A stretch of 64,000 nt of DNA from Bifidobacterium subtile (GCF_000741775.1 NZ_JGZR01000016.1:186193-250192), one strand, 5' to 3'; shown: positions 1 to 9,074, counted from the stretch's first letter. Program-made: numbers and translations. The notes: generated by a model from the letters alone, not told the origin.

Positions 1-582
1 CAGTTTGGCGATTTCGCCGACATGGTTGGCGCCCATCTCCGCGATGAGAAAGCGCGTATCCGCATCCACTTGCAGCGCGGTGATCGGCAGTCCTATCTCG
101 TTGTTGAACGAGCCGACCGGCGCAACGGTAGGTGCCAGCGAGCCGAGCAAGGCATGCAGCAGGTCCTTGGTCGTGGTCTTGCCCACCGAACCGGTGATGG
201 CCACGATGGAGAAACCGCCGGACTGTGCGCGGCGGCAGGCAAGATTGTACTTGGCCAGCTCGCCCAGCGCCCTGACGCAGTCCCCGACGACGATCTGAGC
301 GAGCGCCGCGCCGGGAACCTCATGGTCGACGATTGCGGCGAGAGCGCCGTTGCGCGCGGCCGCGTCAAGAAAGTCATGGCCATCGACCCGCTCGCCGGGG
401 ATGGCTACGAATAATGAGCCGGGAGCGGCCTGGCGCGAGTCGGTGACGACGGCGGTGACGCCTGTATCGGATGGCGACGCTTCCGCAGCATCCGCTGCGC
501 CGGCTGCGCCCGATTCGGCCGATGCCGCTGCAATCCGGCCTGACACGGCGTTCGCGACCTCGGCCACAGACATTGTTATCAT
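1..582 (-). CDS. murF: MurF, UDP-MurNAc-tripeptide--D-Ala-D-Ala ligase (3' end missing)
   Basis: Adds D-Ala-D-Ala to the UDP-MurNAc-tripeptide in cytoplasmic peptidoglycan precursor synthesis. Only the first 194 codons are in the window; the rest lies beyond base 1. The visible part has the Mur-ligase N-terminal domain (VTDSRQAAPGSLFVAIPGE, about residues 45-65) and the ATP-binding P-loop GSVGKTTTKD near residue 127, followed by NEIGLPITAL and the MGANHVGEIA motif typical of MurF rather than MurE. I chose the ATG at 580-582 because GGGAGGA sits 5-6 bases upstream; a second in-frame ATG lies at 571-573. A low-complexity Ala-rich insert occupies about residues 17-34. It follows the murE-like gene by 34 bases on the same strand, so it is part of the mraZ-murF cluster. 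Confidence 0.93.
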   Translation of the reverse strand, partial: MITMSVAEVANAVSGRIAAASAESGAAGAADAAEASPSDTGVTAVVTDSRQAAPGSLFVAIPGERVDGHDFLDAAARNGALAAIVDHEVPGAALAQIVVGDCVRALGELAKYNLACRRAQSGGFSIVAITGSVGKTTTKDLLHALLGSLAPTVAPVGSFNNEIGLPITALQVDADTRFLIAEMGANHVGEIAKL

Positions 583-616
583 GATCGTCCTCCCGAAAAA
601 CCCTTCCTATGCATGT

Positions 617-1498
617 CTAGCGCAGTTCCTGCGAGACACGCAGAGCGCTTTTGATATTGCCGCGGCGCACTCCTGCGGCCAGCGTCATGGCGATCGCCAA
701 CGACAAGCGCCGCTCCGACGCGTCGCGCTGCCCCAGCGCGCTCTGGCTGGCGAGCGCGTCCGACTCCTCTGTGCGCGTGGTCACCTTGAGCTGCTTGGGA
801 GCTGCGAAACCGTAACGCTGGGCCTGCCGAAGCGCTGCAAGGGACTGCGGCTTCTCCTCATCCACGCAGCCCAGCACATCGACGCCGACCGATTGCAGCG
901 CATCGGGGCGCAGCGTGCGCTCGTTGAGCGCGACGACTGCCGCAGCAGCGCCATCTTCGCCGCATACGGCCAGCGTGTGCTGCACGTCGAGCACGCCGAT
1001 GGGGTGGCGCAGATCGAGTCGGCGTTCGAGCGAACTGGATCCGGACGCGCTGATCACGCCGACCGGATTGCCGAGCATATGCAGGAAATCGGCCAGTCGT
1101 ATCACATTGGCCTCCACCTCGTCGCCATCTTCGCCGCAGATGGCGAACATGGCGAGCAAGCCTGAGGGCTTCCCCGCGATATCGCTCGCCAGCGCGCCGA
1201 TCTGCCTGGCATCGGGTTCGGCGAACAGCAGCGGAAGCTGCGCGCTGTCCGCCACCTCGCGCATCGCATGCGGCACCAGCGCGGCATATGCGCCACGCGC
1301 CCTGGCCTGCTCAAGCCGTTCCACGTCGACGCTTTTCGAGGGGATGTACAGGCTCCCCGGGCTTATGGAATCCACCTCATCGGCCAGCGCGGTTATCGTC
1401 ACGTCCACGGCGAACGAGGGTTCGAGACCGAAGCCGTAATGGTCCGCAAGGTAACCCAGGGTCATCCGTCTGCCGACGGATTCGCTCACTGCGCTCAT
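617..1498 (-). CDS. MurE-like protein without the ATP-binding/ligase core
   Basis: Resembles the N-terminal UDP-binding domain of MurE-type Mur ligases (VDSISPGSLYIPSKSVDVER, then GAYAALVPHA), but the product is only 293 residues against roughly 490 for MurE. Where MurE carries its GTNGKT P-loop, this protein reads GVISASGSSSLERRL, so the nucleotide-binding lysine is absent. No C-terminal ligase domain follows. It probably does not catalyse amino-acid addition; a regulatory or scaffold role near FtsI and MurF is only a guess. The ATG at 1496-1498 is chosen because AAAGG lies 8 bases upstream; longer in-frame starts run towards ftsI without a better ribosome site. It lies 25 bases after ftsI and 34 before murF, so it is very likely co-transcribed with them. 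Confidence 0.75.
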   Translation of the reverse strand: MSAVSESVGRRMTLGYLADHYGFGLEPSFAVDVTITALADEVDSISPGSLYIPSKSVDVERLEQARARGAYAALVPHAMREVADSAQLPLLFAEPDARQIGALASDIAGKPSGLLAMFAICGEDGDEVEANVIRLADFLHMLGNPVGVISASGSSSLERRLDLRHPIGVLDVQHTLAVCGEDGAAAAVVALNERTLRPDALQSVGVDVLGCVDEEKPQSLAALRQAQRYGFAAPKQLKVTTRTEESDALASQSALGQRDASERRLSLAIAMTLAAGVRRGNIKSALRVSQELR

Positions 1499-1523
1499 TG
1501 GATGCACCTTTCCTGTTGCGACT

Positions 1524-3311
1524 TCACCAATCCACTGCAATAGCATTCTTGCGCGGCGCCGAGGTCGGCACTTCGTACTTCTGCATAAGGAATTCACCGA
1601 TCTGCTTGAATACCGGCCCCGAAGTCAGGCCGCCGAAGCTGCCATGCGGGTTCTTCATCACGACGGTGACGACGAAGCGCGGATCGTCGGCCGGGATGAT
1701 GCCCGACCAGTCGCTGATGATCGAGGAGAGCTTGCCGTCCGCGCCCGGCACCTCGGCGGTGCCGCTCTTGGCCGCGACGCGGTACCCGTCCACTCCGGCG
1801 AAAGCCTGGTAGTGGTCGGCCGCGGATTCCATCGCGTCGCTCACTTGGGCGGCCACTTGCTCGTCGACCACGCGGGTGGGCTGGGGCTCGCTCGGCGTCG
1901 AGACGTGGCCATTCGCATCGCTCACCGATTTGATGATCGACTGCTGCTGGCGCACGCCCTTGTTCGCGATCGTAGCGATGGCGTTGGTGAGCTGCAGCGC
2001 ATTCACCGAATATCCCTGGCCGAACAGCACCGTGTCCTTGGTGCGCCCGTCCCACAGTTGCGGGCCGGAGAGCGCGCCCGAGGATTCGCCGGGGAGGCCC
2101 AGACCGCTGCTCTGCCCGAGTCCGAATTTGGTCATGAACTCGTAGCGCTGCTCGCTGCTGTAATTGTCGGAGGCCATCACCATGCCCACGTTGGAGGACT
2201 GTTCGAGAATGCCCGCCAGCGTCCAGTGCTCGGCCCCGTGGTCTTCGGCGTCCTGAAAGACCTGACCGTTCTTGTTGATGTGGTCGGGAACCGTGAACTT
2301 GTCGGTGAGCTGACGCGCCCCGCTCTGCAGCATGCCCGAGATCGAGATGACCTTGCCGACCGAACCGGGTTCGAAGGTCTGGCTGACCACCTTGGCGACG
2401 TTGAGTTTGGCATCGTCGCTGCCCGCATCGATCTGATCGGTGTCGTCGAGGGCGACGATCTGCCCGGTGCGCACATCCTGGACGACGGCGAGCGCCCAGT
2501 CGGCCTGATATTGATCCTTGCCTTCGGCGAGCACCTTCTTGAGATACCAGTCCACGTCGGCATCCACGGTCAGCGTCACATCGCTGCCATTGACCGCATC
2601 CTTCGATTCGGTCACGGTGCCGGGAATCTCCTCGCCGCCATTGCCCTGCTGGAAGACCTTGTAGCCGTCCTTGCCGGTCAGCGCCTTGTTCTCCATCTGC
2701 TCAACGCCCGCGACGCCCTTGCCCTCGGCATCCACGCCGCCGAGCAGCGCGCCGATCATCGTCCCGTTGGCATACAGGCGCTCGCTGCTCAGCTCGCCGT
2801 AGATGATGCCGCCCAGGCCGAGCTTGTCGATGGCACGTTTGACTTCGAGCGCGACGTCCTTCTTGAGTACGGCATAGCGTCCAGGCACGCTGAGCTTGGC
2901 ACCCAGCTCCATGGCGTCCATGCCGAGCGCGGGGGCCAGCAGCCGCGCCACGGCTGCCGCTCCGGTCGTGCCGACCGGCTTGCCGTCGATCTGCTGGCAG
3001 TAGTTCTTGGTGTCAGCAGTGCAGGTCGTCGGCCTGAAGCTCTGCGCGGCCTGCGGGTCGCCGACGATCGTGTAGCGTTCCACGCTCTGCGCCAGCACCG
3101 AGCCATTGGCATCCAGAATCTTGCCGCGTTGCGCGCTGATCGTGACCGGCAGGGTGCGGCTCGCGGTCGCCGCCTGCGCCGTCGACTTGCCGTTCAGCAG
3201 CTGAATCGAAGCCAGCTGGCCGATGCACAGCATAGCCACCAGCGCCATGATGACGCCTATCGACGTCGAGCGCGAGACGAATCCCTTCGCCGACGTGCGC
3301 CTGCTACTCAT
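1524..3311 (-). CDS. ftsI: FtsI/PBP3-type peptidoglycan transpeptidase
   Basis: Septal D,D-transpeptidase that cross-links peptidoglycan at the division site. The 595-residue protein has a short cytoplasmic N-terminus, one membrane anchor at about residues 16-38, a PBP dimerisation domain, and a penicillin-binding transpeptidase domain. The active-site serine is in FEPGSVGKV (about residue 318), the SxN triad in QSSNVGMV (about 372) and the KSGT triad in VAAKSGTAEV (about 515), all in the order and spacing of class B PBPs. The start overlaps the end of the ftsL-like gene by 8 bases, suggesting translational coupling. It is followed by the murE-like gene and murF, the usual division-cluster context. 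No PASTA repeats are present. Confidence 0.96.
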   Translation of the reverse strand: MSSRRTSAKGFVSRSTSIGVIMALVAMLCIGQLASIQLLNGKSTAQAATASRTLPVTISAQRGKILDANGSVLAQSVERYTIVGDPQAAQSFRPTTCTADTKNYCQQIDGKPVGTTGAAAVARLLAPALGMDAMELGAKLSVPGRYAVLKKDVALEVKRAIDKLGLGGIIYGELSSERLYANGTMIGALLGGVDAEGKGVAGVEQMENKALTGKDGYKVFQQGNGGEEIPGTVTESKDAVNGSDVTLTVDADVDWYLKKVLAEGKDQYQADWALAVVQDVRTGQIVALDDTDQIDAGSDDAKLNVAKVVSQTFEPGSVGKVISISGMLQSGARQLTDKFTVPDHINKNGQVFQDAEDHGAEHWTLAGILEQSSNVGMVMASDNYSSEQRYEFMTKFGLGQSSGLGLPGESSGALSGPQLWDGRTKDTVLFGQGYSVNALQLTNAIATIANKGVRQQQSIIKSVSDANGHVSTPSEPQPTRVVDEQVAAQVSDAMESAADHYQAFAGVDGYRVAAKSGTAEVPGADGKLSSIISDWSGIIPADDPRFVVTVVMKNPHGSFGGLTSGPVFKQIGEFLMQKYEVPTSAPRKNAIAVDW

Positions 3312-3762
3312 GCCCGGCCCCCTTACTGGGTTGGTATCCGCTCAAATCGATCGATATGGAGCCCTGCTGCGGCACCATGCCCATATCCTGCGCCTTCTGG
3401 GGCAGCGAGGCTTCAAGCTCGTCGAGCTTCGCCTGATCGTCCTGCACGTCCTGGGTCAGCGTGGAGATGTTGTCCTGCACCCGCGTCTGCTCGAAGGAGT
3501 TCTGCGCCATCTGCGTGCGCAGCGCGAGCGAGCCGAGCAGGCACGCAGCGAGGAAGGCCACGGCTACGACGACCTGCAGCAGCGGCATGCTGCGGGCGCG
3601 CGTCCAGGTCAGCAGCCGTTCGAAGCCTTCGCCAACCGCGTTGCTCGCCGTGCGGCGACCTTTGATCACGGTGAGTTCGGGGCGTCGCGAGGTCTCCTTC
3701 GACTCCCTTTCACGCCCCGCCGGCGCCGCATTCGAACGCACGGTTCGTGCCGATGTCGCCAT
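3304..3762 (-). CDS. FtsL-like bitopic division protein
   Basis: A 152-residue protein with a basic, disordered cytoplasmic N-terminus (about residues 1-55), one transmembrane helix (VVVAVAFLAACLLGSLAL, about 63-82) and a predicted coiled-coil outside (QTRVQDNISTLTQDVQDDQ). This layout, together with its place between rsmH and ftsI, matches FtsL, which with FtsB/DivIC helps recruit and activate the FtsWI synthase. FtsL sequences diverge so much that the call rests on architecture and position. Two adjacent ATGs occur; the one at 3760-3762 is preferred because AGGAGG lies 5 bases before it. It overlaps the rsmH stop codon, and its own end overlaps ftsI. Confidence 0.75.
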   Translation of the reverse strand: MATSARTVRSNAAPAGRERESKETSRRPELTVIKGRRTASNAVGEGFERLLTWTRARSMPLLQVVVAVAFLAACLLGSLALRTQMAQNSFEQTRVQDNISTLTQDVQDDQAKLDELEASLPQKAQDMGMVPQQGSISIDLSGYQPSKGAGHE

Positions 3763-4823
3763 CATCCCCTCCTGCCTTTGCCATCAGCGCCATGTCGCGC
3801 TTCCTGTGCCGCATCGCGTACCGCATCTTTCGCCATATCGCCCAAGCGCCGCCTGAATCGCGGCGGAATCGGACGTATGAGCTCCACGCCGCGCAATCGC
3901 ACGGAGGCGGAGCGCGGGTTGGCTGCGATCTGCTCGTCATCGGCCTTCAGCGCCCCGCGCGTGAGCGCACGGAAGAAGGGCTGGGCGTCGTCGGGGACGA
4001 CCGGCAGGCCCGCTGGCACGTCGGCATGCAATCCCTGATTCATGAAGGTCTTGACCGTCCGGTCTTCCAGCGAGTGGTAGGACTCGACCACGATGCGCCC
4101 GTAGGGAGCCAGATGCAGCGCGGCCTGCGGCAGCGTGCGCGCAAGCTTGTCCAGCTCGCCGTTCACTTCTATGCGAAGCGCCTGGAACACGCGCTTCGCC
4201 GGGTTGCCCGCAGGCCGGTGCGCCTGCGGCACGACGCCGTCCACCAGAGCATTGAGCTGATGCGAAGTCGCAAGCGGATCGGCGGCCCTGCGCCTGACGA
4301 TCTCGCGGGCTATCGGCCGTGAAAAACGCTCTTCGCCGTAAGATCGGAAGATGCGCTCGAGATCTCGTTCGCCGTATTCGGCCAGCACGCGCTCGGCGGT
4401 CAGCTCCTGCGAAGTGTCCATGCGCATATCCAGCGGAGCGTCATGCGCGTAGGAGAAGCCGCGTTCGTTTTCATCGATCTGCAGGCTCGACAGTCCCAGA
4501 TCCATGAACACGGCGTTCACATGGCGAATATGCAGCCCGTCCAGCACATCGGAAAGCTCGTCGAAGGCGGCATGCACCGGCGTGAAACGTTCGGCGAATC
4601 CGGCGTCGCGCATGCGCTGCGTGGCCATGGCGAGCGCCTCGGCGTCGCGGTCGATGCCGATGAGATGCGCTCCGGGGGCTGCGGCGAGGAATGCGGTCGC
4701 GTGCCCGGCGAGGCCCAGCGTGCAGTCGACGACGATGCCGCCGGCCCTGCTCACGGCCGGGGCCACCAGATCCACGCACTCCTCGAGGAGCACGGGCTTA
4801 TGAATCATCGAGTAATCAGTCAT
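3762..4823 (-). CDS. rsmH: RsmH, 16S rRNA m4C1402 methyltransferase
   Basis: Methylates N4 of cytidine 1402 in 16S rRNA using S-adenosylmethionine. The N-terminus MIHKPVLLEECVDLV and the SAM-binding segment VVDCTLGLAGHATAF (about residues 32-46) followed by LIGIDRD are hallmark MraW/RsmH motifs; further conserved blocks are FMDLGLSSLQID and GFSY. RVFQALRIEVNGEL and VESYHSLEDRTVK are also family signatures. At 353 residues it is somewhat longer than the usual 310-320 because of a charged C-terminal tail. The start codon overlaps the mraZ stop (TGATG), so it is likely translationally coupled, and the end overlaps the ftsL-like gene. Confidence 0.97.
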   Translation of the reverse strand: MTDYSMIHKPVLLEECVDLVAPAVSRAGGIVVDCTLGLAGHATAFLAAAPGAHLIGIDRDAEALAMATQRMRDAGFAERFTPVHAAFDELSDVLDGLHIRHVNAVFMDLGLSSLQIDENERGFSYAHDAPLDMRMDTSQELTAERVLAEYGERDLERIFRSYGEERFSRPIAREIVRRRAADPLATSHQLNALVDGVVPQAHRPAGNPAKRVFQALRIEVNGELDKLARTLPQAALHLAPYGRIVVESYHSLEDRTVKTFMNQGLHADVPAGLPVVPDDAQPFFRALTRGALKADDEQIAANPRSASVRLRGVELIRPIPPRFRRRLGDMAKDAVRDAAQEARHGADGKGRRG

Positions 4824-5362
4824 CAGAACTCCACCGCCGGCAGCACGTCATCGGAGATGTCGGAGTACCCCTGCTCCTGCTCGCCCAAGTAGCGTTCCCA
4901 GGCCTCGCGGTTCCATATCTCGGCGCGCGTGCCCACGCCGATCACCACGATGTCGGAACCGAGCTTCGCGTAGTCGCGCAGCATCGGCGGCACCAGCACG
5001 CGTCCTTGCTTGTCCGGGTCCTGGTCGATCGCGCCGGAGAGGAACACGCGCAGATAGTCTCTTGCGGCCTTGTTGCCCATGGATGTGCGCTGGATTCGCA
5101 TCGCGATGCGGCGGAATTCGCTCTGCGGCAGCAGGTACACGCACCGTTCCTGGCCGCGCGCCATGACCATGCCCGGTCCGAGCTGGCCGCGCAGCTTAGC
5201 CGGCAGCGCCATGCGGCCCTTGGCATCGATTTTCGGCGTGTAGGTGCCCAGCAGCAAAGGCATGGCCGCTGCGCCGGCTTGCGAATCGTTCTGCGAGAAG
5301 GCATCGGCAGAGGAAAGCGGCTGCTCCTGCGACATTGGCCGCGGCATTGAATCTTCGGGCAT
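4823..5362 (-). CDS. mraZ: MraZ, AbrB-fold transcriptional regulator of the division cluster
   Basis: DNA-binding regulator that usually represses its own operon. It has two SpoVT/AbrB-like swapped-hairpin domains: GTYTPKIDAKGRMALPAKLR (about residues 42-61) and QDPDKQGRVLVPPMLRDYA (about 114-132). The 179-residue form carries an N-terminal extension of about 36 residues ahead of the core. The ATG at 5360-5362 is chosen because an excellent AAGGAGG lies 8 bases upstream; the in-frame GTG three codons earlier overlaps that ribosome site and is unlikely. It is the first gene of the cluster, and a four-copy GTGG(G) repeat expected for MraZ binding lies 60-95 bases upstream. Confidence 0.95.
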   Translation of the reverse strand: MPEDSMPRPMSQEQPLSSADAFSQNDSQAGAAAMPLLLGTYTPKIDAKGRMALPAKLRGQLGPGMVMARGQERCVYLLPQSEFRRIAMRIQRTSMGNKAARDYLRVFLSGAIDQDPDKQGRVLVPPMLRDYAKLGSDIVVIGVGTRAEIWNREAWERYLGEQEQGYSDISDDVLPAVEF

Positions 5363-5420
5363 TCCCCCCACCTCCTTCGCGTTTTCCGATGCGGCATTTC
5401 AGACGGATTACCCAGTTGCC

Positions 5421-5457
5421 TCACCACTCTACCCCACTTTCCCCCACTTCCCCCCAC
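5421..5457 (-). promoter_or_regulatory. MraZ-binding box (four GTGG repeats, 10-bp period)
   Basis: Read on the minus strand, GTGG begins at 5457, 5447, 5437 and 5427, that is four direct repeats exactly 10 bases apart; the first three are GTGGGG or better and the fourth is degenerate (GTGGTG). MraZ proteins are known to bind tandem TGGGN-type repeats with 5-base spacers upstream of mraZ. Position, orientation and helical phasing fit an autoregulatory operator. No clear -10/-35 pair was assigned. Confidence 0.8.
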
Positions 5458-5584
5458 AATATGACGAAACAATCCTCATATGACCCCACAACTCCCACAT
5501 AGCGGCAGTTCGCGTGCGGCTGACTCGTAGGGAGCGTGCGCTACATTTGATTGCCTTAAGTTTTGAAGGAAAAGGACGTCAAGC

Positions 5585-7864
5585 ATGTCGAGTTACTCCT
5601 CACAGCTGCACGAGGAACAAGCGGCGGTAAGCCGCGCATATCACCGTTTGGACGCCTTGCGCAGCCAGGCTCGCGACCGGCTCGACGCCGTGCGCTCCGC
5701 CGGATCGCACGGCTCCCCAACGCAACGAACCGAACGCGACTCCTTCGCCACGATGTATGAGGATCGGCTCACCCAGCTGCGCGCAGTCGAGGATCGGCTG
5801 GTGTTCGGCCGGCTGGACGACGTGCGGGGCGAGCGCCGCTACATCGGGCGCATCGGGCTGTCCAGCGAGCGCCATGAGCCGATTCTGACGGATTGGCGCG
5901 CGGAAGCGGCGCGTCCCTTCTATGAGGCCACGCCCTCGAATCATGGCGACATCGTGATGCGTCGGCATATCACGCTCAACTTCCGCGAAGTGGTGGGTAT
6001 CGAGGACGAGGTGCTCGATGTGCATGCCGAGCAGGTTGATCGCGCCTCCTCGGCGGGCACGCTCACCGGCGAAGGCGCGCTGCTAGCCTCGCTCAGCTCA
6101 CGGCGAACCGGCAAGATGGCCGATATCGTCGCCACGATTCAGGCCGAGCAGGATCGCATCATCAGAGCCTCGCTCGACCGTCCGGTCGTGGTCCAAGGCG
6201 GGCCGGGAACCGGCAAAACCGCCGTTGCGCTGCACCGCGCCGCCTATTTGCTGTACACCCATCGACGCAGGCTCGAGAATGCCGGGGTGCTGGTCGTAGG
6301 CCCGAGCATGGCGTTCCTGCATTACATCGATCAGGTGCTCCCCTCGCTGGGCGAGACCGGCGTGGTCAGCCGCACGATGGCCGATCTCATCCCCGGCGTG
6401 CGCGGCGAAGCCCTGGATACCCCGCGAAATGCCATGCTCAAGGGAGACCGGCGCATGCGCGCGGTCATCGAAAACGCCGTGGCTTTCCGCGAGCGCGTGC
6501 CTGCGAATATGCCCGTCACTCGGATCAACGGCATCAACGTGCCGATGCGACGCGCCGATATCGAACAGGCGCAGATCGATGCGCATCGCACGCGCCAGCC
6601 GCACAACAAGGCGCGCGAAACCTTCGTGCATGATGCGCTCATAGCCATGCGCAATCGCTACGTCGAGCAGCTCGACTACACACCCGAGCAGGCGGAGCTC
6701 TCCGACGTGATGCTGCAGCTGCGCATGAACGACGAGGTGCGTCATGCGCTCAATATCGCATGGCTGCCGATGACCGGGCCATGGCTGATCGATCAGTTGT
6801 TCAGCAAGCCGGCCCAGCTGCGCCGCTTCGCGCCGTGGCTCAACGACGCCGACGTCGACGCGCTGATGCGGCCGAAGGGATCCGCGCTGACCCGCTCCGA
6901 CATACCGCTGCTCGACGAGGCTATGGAGCTGCTTGGCCCCGACCCCAAGACGATCGCGCGCCAGGCGGCGGCGAACGCCCGCCGCGGCCAAGAGGAGCAG
7001 TTCGCCAAGGACGCTCTCGCCCAGTCCGGCGTAGGTGGCGGCATCGTCTCGTCAAGCATGCTGCTCGACGAGATGAACGGCATGGGTTCCGAAGCCGTCG
7101 CGCAGCGCGCCGGAAGCGACCGCGAATGGACCTACGGGCATATCGTCGTCGACGAGGCGCAGGAGCTCACCGCCATGGATTGGCGCATGCTGATACGCCG
7201 CTGTCCCTCGCGCTCCTTCACCATCGTGGGAGATGTGGCGCAGACCGCTGCGATGGGCGGCACACGACGCTGGCGCGACACCATGGATCCGCTTTTCGGC
7301 GCCGACCGGTGGGATCTGGACGAGCTGACCATCAACTACCGCAATCCCCAGGAGGTCTCGAACATCGCCAGCGACTTCGCCGCGCGGGAGGGCTTGTACA
7401 TCTCGACGCTGAACGCGGTTCGCGCACTGCCCGATTCGGTCGCCCGCATCGAAATCAAGGATGCCGAGCTGCTAGGCAAGGCGGTGGCGCACCACGCTTT
7501 CAAGCTCGTCTCGCAGTTCGTGTCAGGAGACGGGACCGGCCGCGTCGCCATCATCGCCCCGCAAGGGCGCATTCCCGCGCTGCGCGAAGCGATACGCGAG
7601 CAGCTGCGCCAAGAGCTCGAACTCGACGAGTTCGCGCGGCTCCAAGCGCAGGGATCATGGGACGAGCAGGTGAGCGTATGCGACACGGAGATGGTGAAAG
7701 GGCTCGAATACGACGCGGTGATCGTCGTCCAGCCTGCGCAGATCGAAGAGGAGGCCCCCTCGCGCATCGTGGCGGCTTCCGATCTCTACGTCGCCATGAC
7801 ACGCCCGACCCAACGTCTGCTCATCGTGCGCACGTGCGACGACGCTGACCAGCTCCCGCTCTAA
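5585..7864 (+). CDS. HelD-like RNA polymerase-associated superfamily 1 helicase
   Basis: A 759-residue UvrD/Rep-like P-loop ATPase. The N-terminus is a long charged coiled-coil (about residues 1-80). Walker A is GGPGTGKTAVALHRAAYLLY at about residue 205, the Walker B region is VVDEAQELTAMDWRML at about 519, and late helicase motifs include MVKGLEYDAVIVV (about 703) and YVAMTRPTQRLLIV (about 735). The segment PGTGKTAVALHRAAYLLY is characteristic of HelD, which removes stalled RNA polymerase from DNA and in some actinobacteria protects against rifampicin. Whether this one confers rifamycin tolerance is unknown. AAGGA stands 8 bases before the ATG. It diverges from mraZ and reads directly into serA. 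Confidence 0.85.
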   Translation: MSSYSSQLHEEQAAVSRAYHRLDALRSQARDRLDAVRSAGSHGSPTQRTERDSFATMYEDRLTQLRAVEDRLVFGRLDDVRGERRYIGRIGLSSERHEPILTDWRAEAARPFYEATPSNHGDIVMRRHITLNFREVVGIEDEVLDVHAEQVDRASSAGTLTGEGALLASLSSRRTGKMADIVATIQAEQDRIIRASLDRPVVVQGGPGTGKTAVALHRAAYLLYTHRRRLENAGVLVVGPSMAFLHYIDQVLPSLGETGVVSRTMADLIPGVRGEALDTPRNAMLKGDRRMRAVIENAVAFRERVPANMPVTRINGINVPMRRADIEQAQIDAHRTRQPHNKARETFVHDALIAMRNRYVEQLDYTPEQAELSDVMLQLRMNDEVRHALNIAWLPMTGPWLIDQLFSKPAQLRRFAPWLNDADVDALMRPKGSALTRSDIPLLDEAMELLGPDPKTIARQAAANARRGQEEQFAKDALAQSGVGGGIVSSSMLLDEMNGMGSEAVAQRAGSDREWTYGHIVVDEAQELTAMDWRMLIRRCPSRSFTIVGDVAQTAAMGGTRRWRDTMDPLFGADRWDLDELTINYRNPQEVSNIASDFAAREGLYISTLNAVRALPDSVARIEIKDAELLGKAVAHHAFKLVSQFVSGDGTGRVAIIAPQGRIPALREAIREQLRQELELDEFARLQAQGSWDEQVSVCDTEMVKGLEYDAVIVVQPAQIEEEAPSRIVAASDLYVAMTRPTQRLLIVRTCDDADQLPL

Positions 7865-7865
7865 G

Positions 7866-9074
7866 ATGGGGCGCATGCCCAAAGCATTGTTACTAGAAAA
7901 CATCCATCCCTTCGCCGCGCAGTCCCTTCGCGAACGCGGCTTTGACGTCGAAACCATGGCAGGCGCACTCGGCGAGGACGAACTGATTGCGGCGCTTGAC
8001 GGCGTGGATCTGCTCGGCATCCGCTCGAAGACGACCGTCAGCGCCAAGGTGATCGACGCTCGGCCGCAGCTGACAGCCGTCGGCTGCTTCTGCATCGGCA
8101 CGAACCAGGTCGATTTGCAGTATGCCGGCTCGCGCGGCATCGGCGTGTTCAACGCGCCGTACTCCAACACGCGATCCGTGGTCGAACTGGTCATCTGCGA
8201 CATCATCTGCCTCATGCGCCGCATCCCCGCGCATACGCATCACATGCGGCACGGATTGTGGGACAAGTCGGCCACCGGATCGCATGAAGTGCGCGGCAAG
8301 ACGCTCGGCATCGTCGGCTACGGCCATATCGGCTCGCAGCTCTCCGTGCTGGCCGAGGCGCTCGGCATGCGCGTGGTGTTCTACGACATCGAAGAGAAAC
8401 TCGCATTGGGCAACGCGCAGCGCATGCCCACCCTGCAGTCCCTGCTTGAAGTATCCGATGCGGTGACCATCCACGTCGACGGCCGCAAATCCAACACCGG
8501 ATTCTTCGGCGAAGACCAGTTCTCGCAGATGAAGCAGGACGCCATCTTCATCAATATCTCGCGCGGGTTCGTGGCGGATCTCGGCGCACTGAAGCAGCAT
8601 CTCGATTCCGGCCATCTCTCCGGAGCCGCCGTCGATGTCTTCCCGGTGGAGCCGAAGAAAAGCGGCGACCCCTTCGTCACGGCGCTCGCCGACGAGGACA
8701 ATATGATCCTCACCCCGCATATCGGCGGTTCGACGCTCGAAGCCCAGGAGGACATCGGGCATTTCGTCACCCAGCGGCTGCAGGACTATTGGTTCCACGG
8801 TTCGACGATGCTTTCGGTGAACCTGCCGCAGATAACGCTGAAAGCCTGCACATCCGGCGCGAGAATCACGCATCTGCATGCCAATCTTCCCGGCAAGCTG
8901 ACGGATGTCAACCAGGTGCTGCGCAAGGCGGAAATCAATATCACCGCGCAGTCGCTCGGCACGCAGGATGAGCTGGGATACGTGGTCACCGATGTCTCGA
9001 CCAGACCAGATGCCGCATCGCTCGAAGCCTTGCGCACCATCAACGGCACGATACGCATGCGCGTCATCAGCTGA
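7866..9074 (+). CDS. serA: D-3-phosphoglycerate dehydrogenase
   Basis: Oxidises 3-phosphoglycerate to 3-phosphohydroxypyruvate, the first step of serine synthesis, using NAD. The Rossmann segment GKTLGIVGYGHIGSQ lies at about residues 143-157, the catalytic arginine region is INISRGFVADL, and the catalytic histidine is in LTPHIGGSTLEAQEDIG. A C-terminal ACT domain (about residues 325-402, HANLPGKLTDVNQVLRKAE) indicates allosteric control by serine, as in the roughly 410-residue E. coli form. It starts one base after the helD stop codon; an alternative ATG at 7875 gives the sequence MPKALLLENIHP. Neither has a strong ribosome site, so translational coupling to helD is likely. Confidence 0.94.
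   Translation: MGRMPKALLLENIHPFAAQSLRERGFDVETMAGALGEDELIAALDGVDLLGIRSKTTVSAKVIDARPQLTAVGCFCIGTNQVDLQYAGSRGIGVFNAPYSNTRSVVELVICDIICLMRRIPAHTHHMRHGLWDKSATGSHEVRGKTLGIVGYGHIGSQLSVLAEALGMRVVFYDIEEKLALGNAQRMPTLQSLLEVSDAVTIHVDGRKSNTGFFGEDQFSQMKQDAIFINISRGFVADLGALKQHLDSGHLSGAAVDVFPVEPKKSGDPFVTALADEDNMILTPHIGGSTLEAQEDIGHFVTQRLQDYWFHGSTMLSVNLPQITLKACTSGARITHLHANLPGKLTDVNQVLRKAEINITAQSLGTQDELGYVVTDVSTRPDAASLEALRTINGTIRMRVIS

Noticed and set aside
1644-3665. Long plus-strand open frame antisense to ftsI (673 codons)
   Set aside because: Overlaps the well-supported ftsI and ftsL-like genes on the other strand; composition is Arg/Ala/His-rich as expected of a GC-rich shadow, with no family motif.
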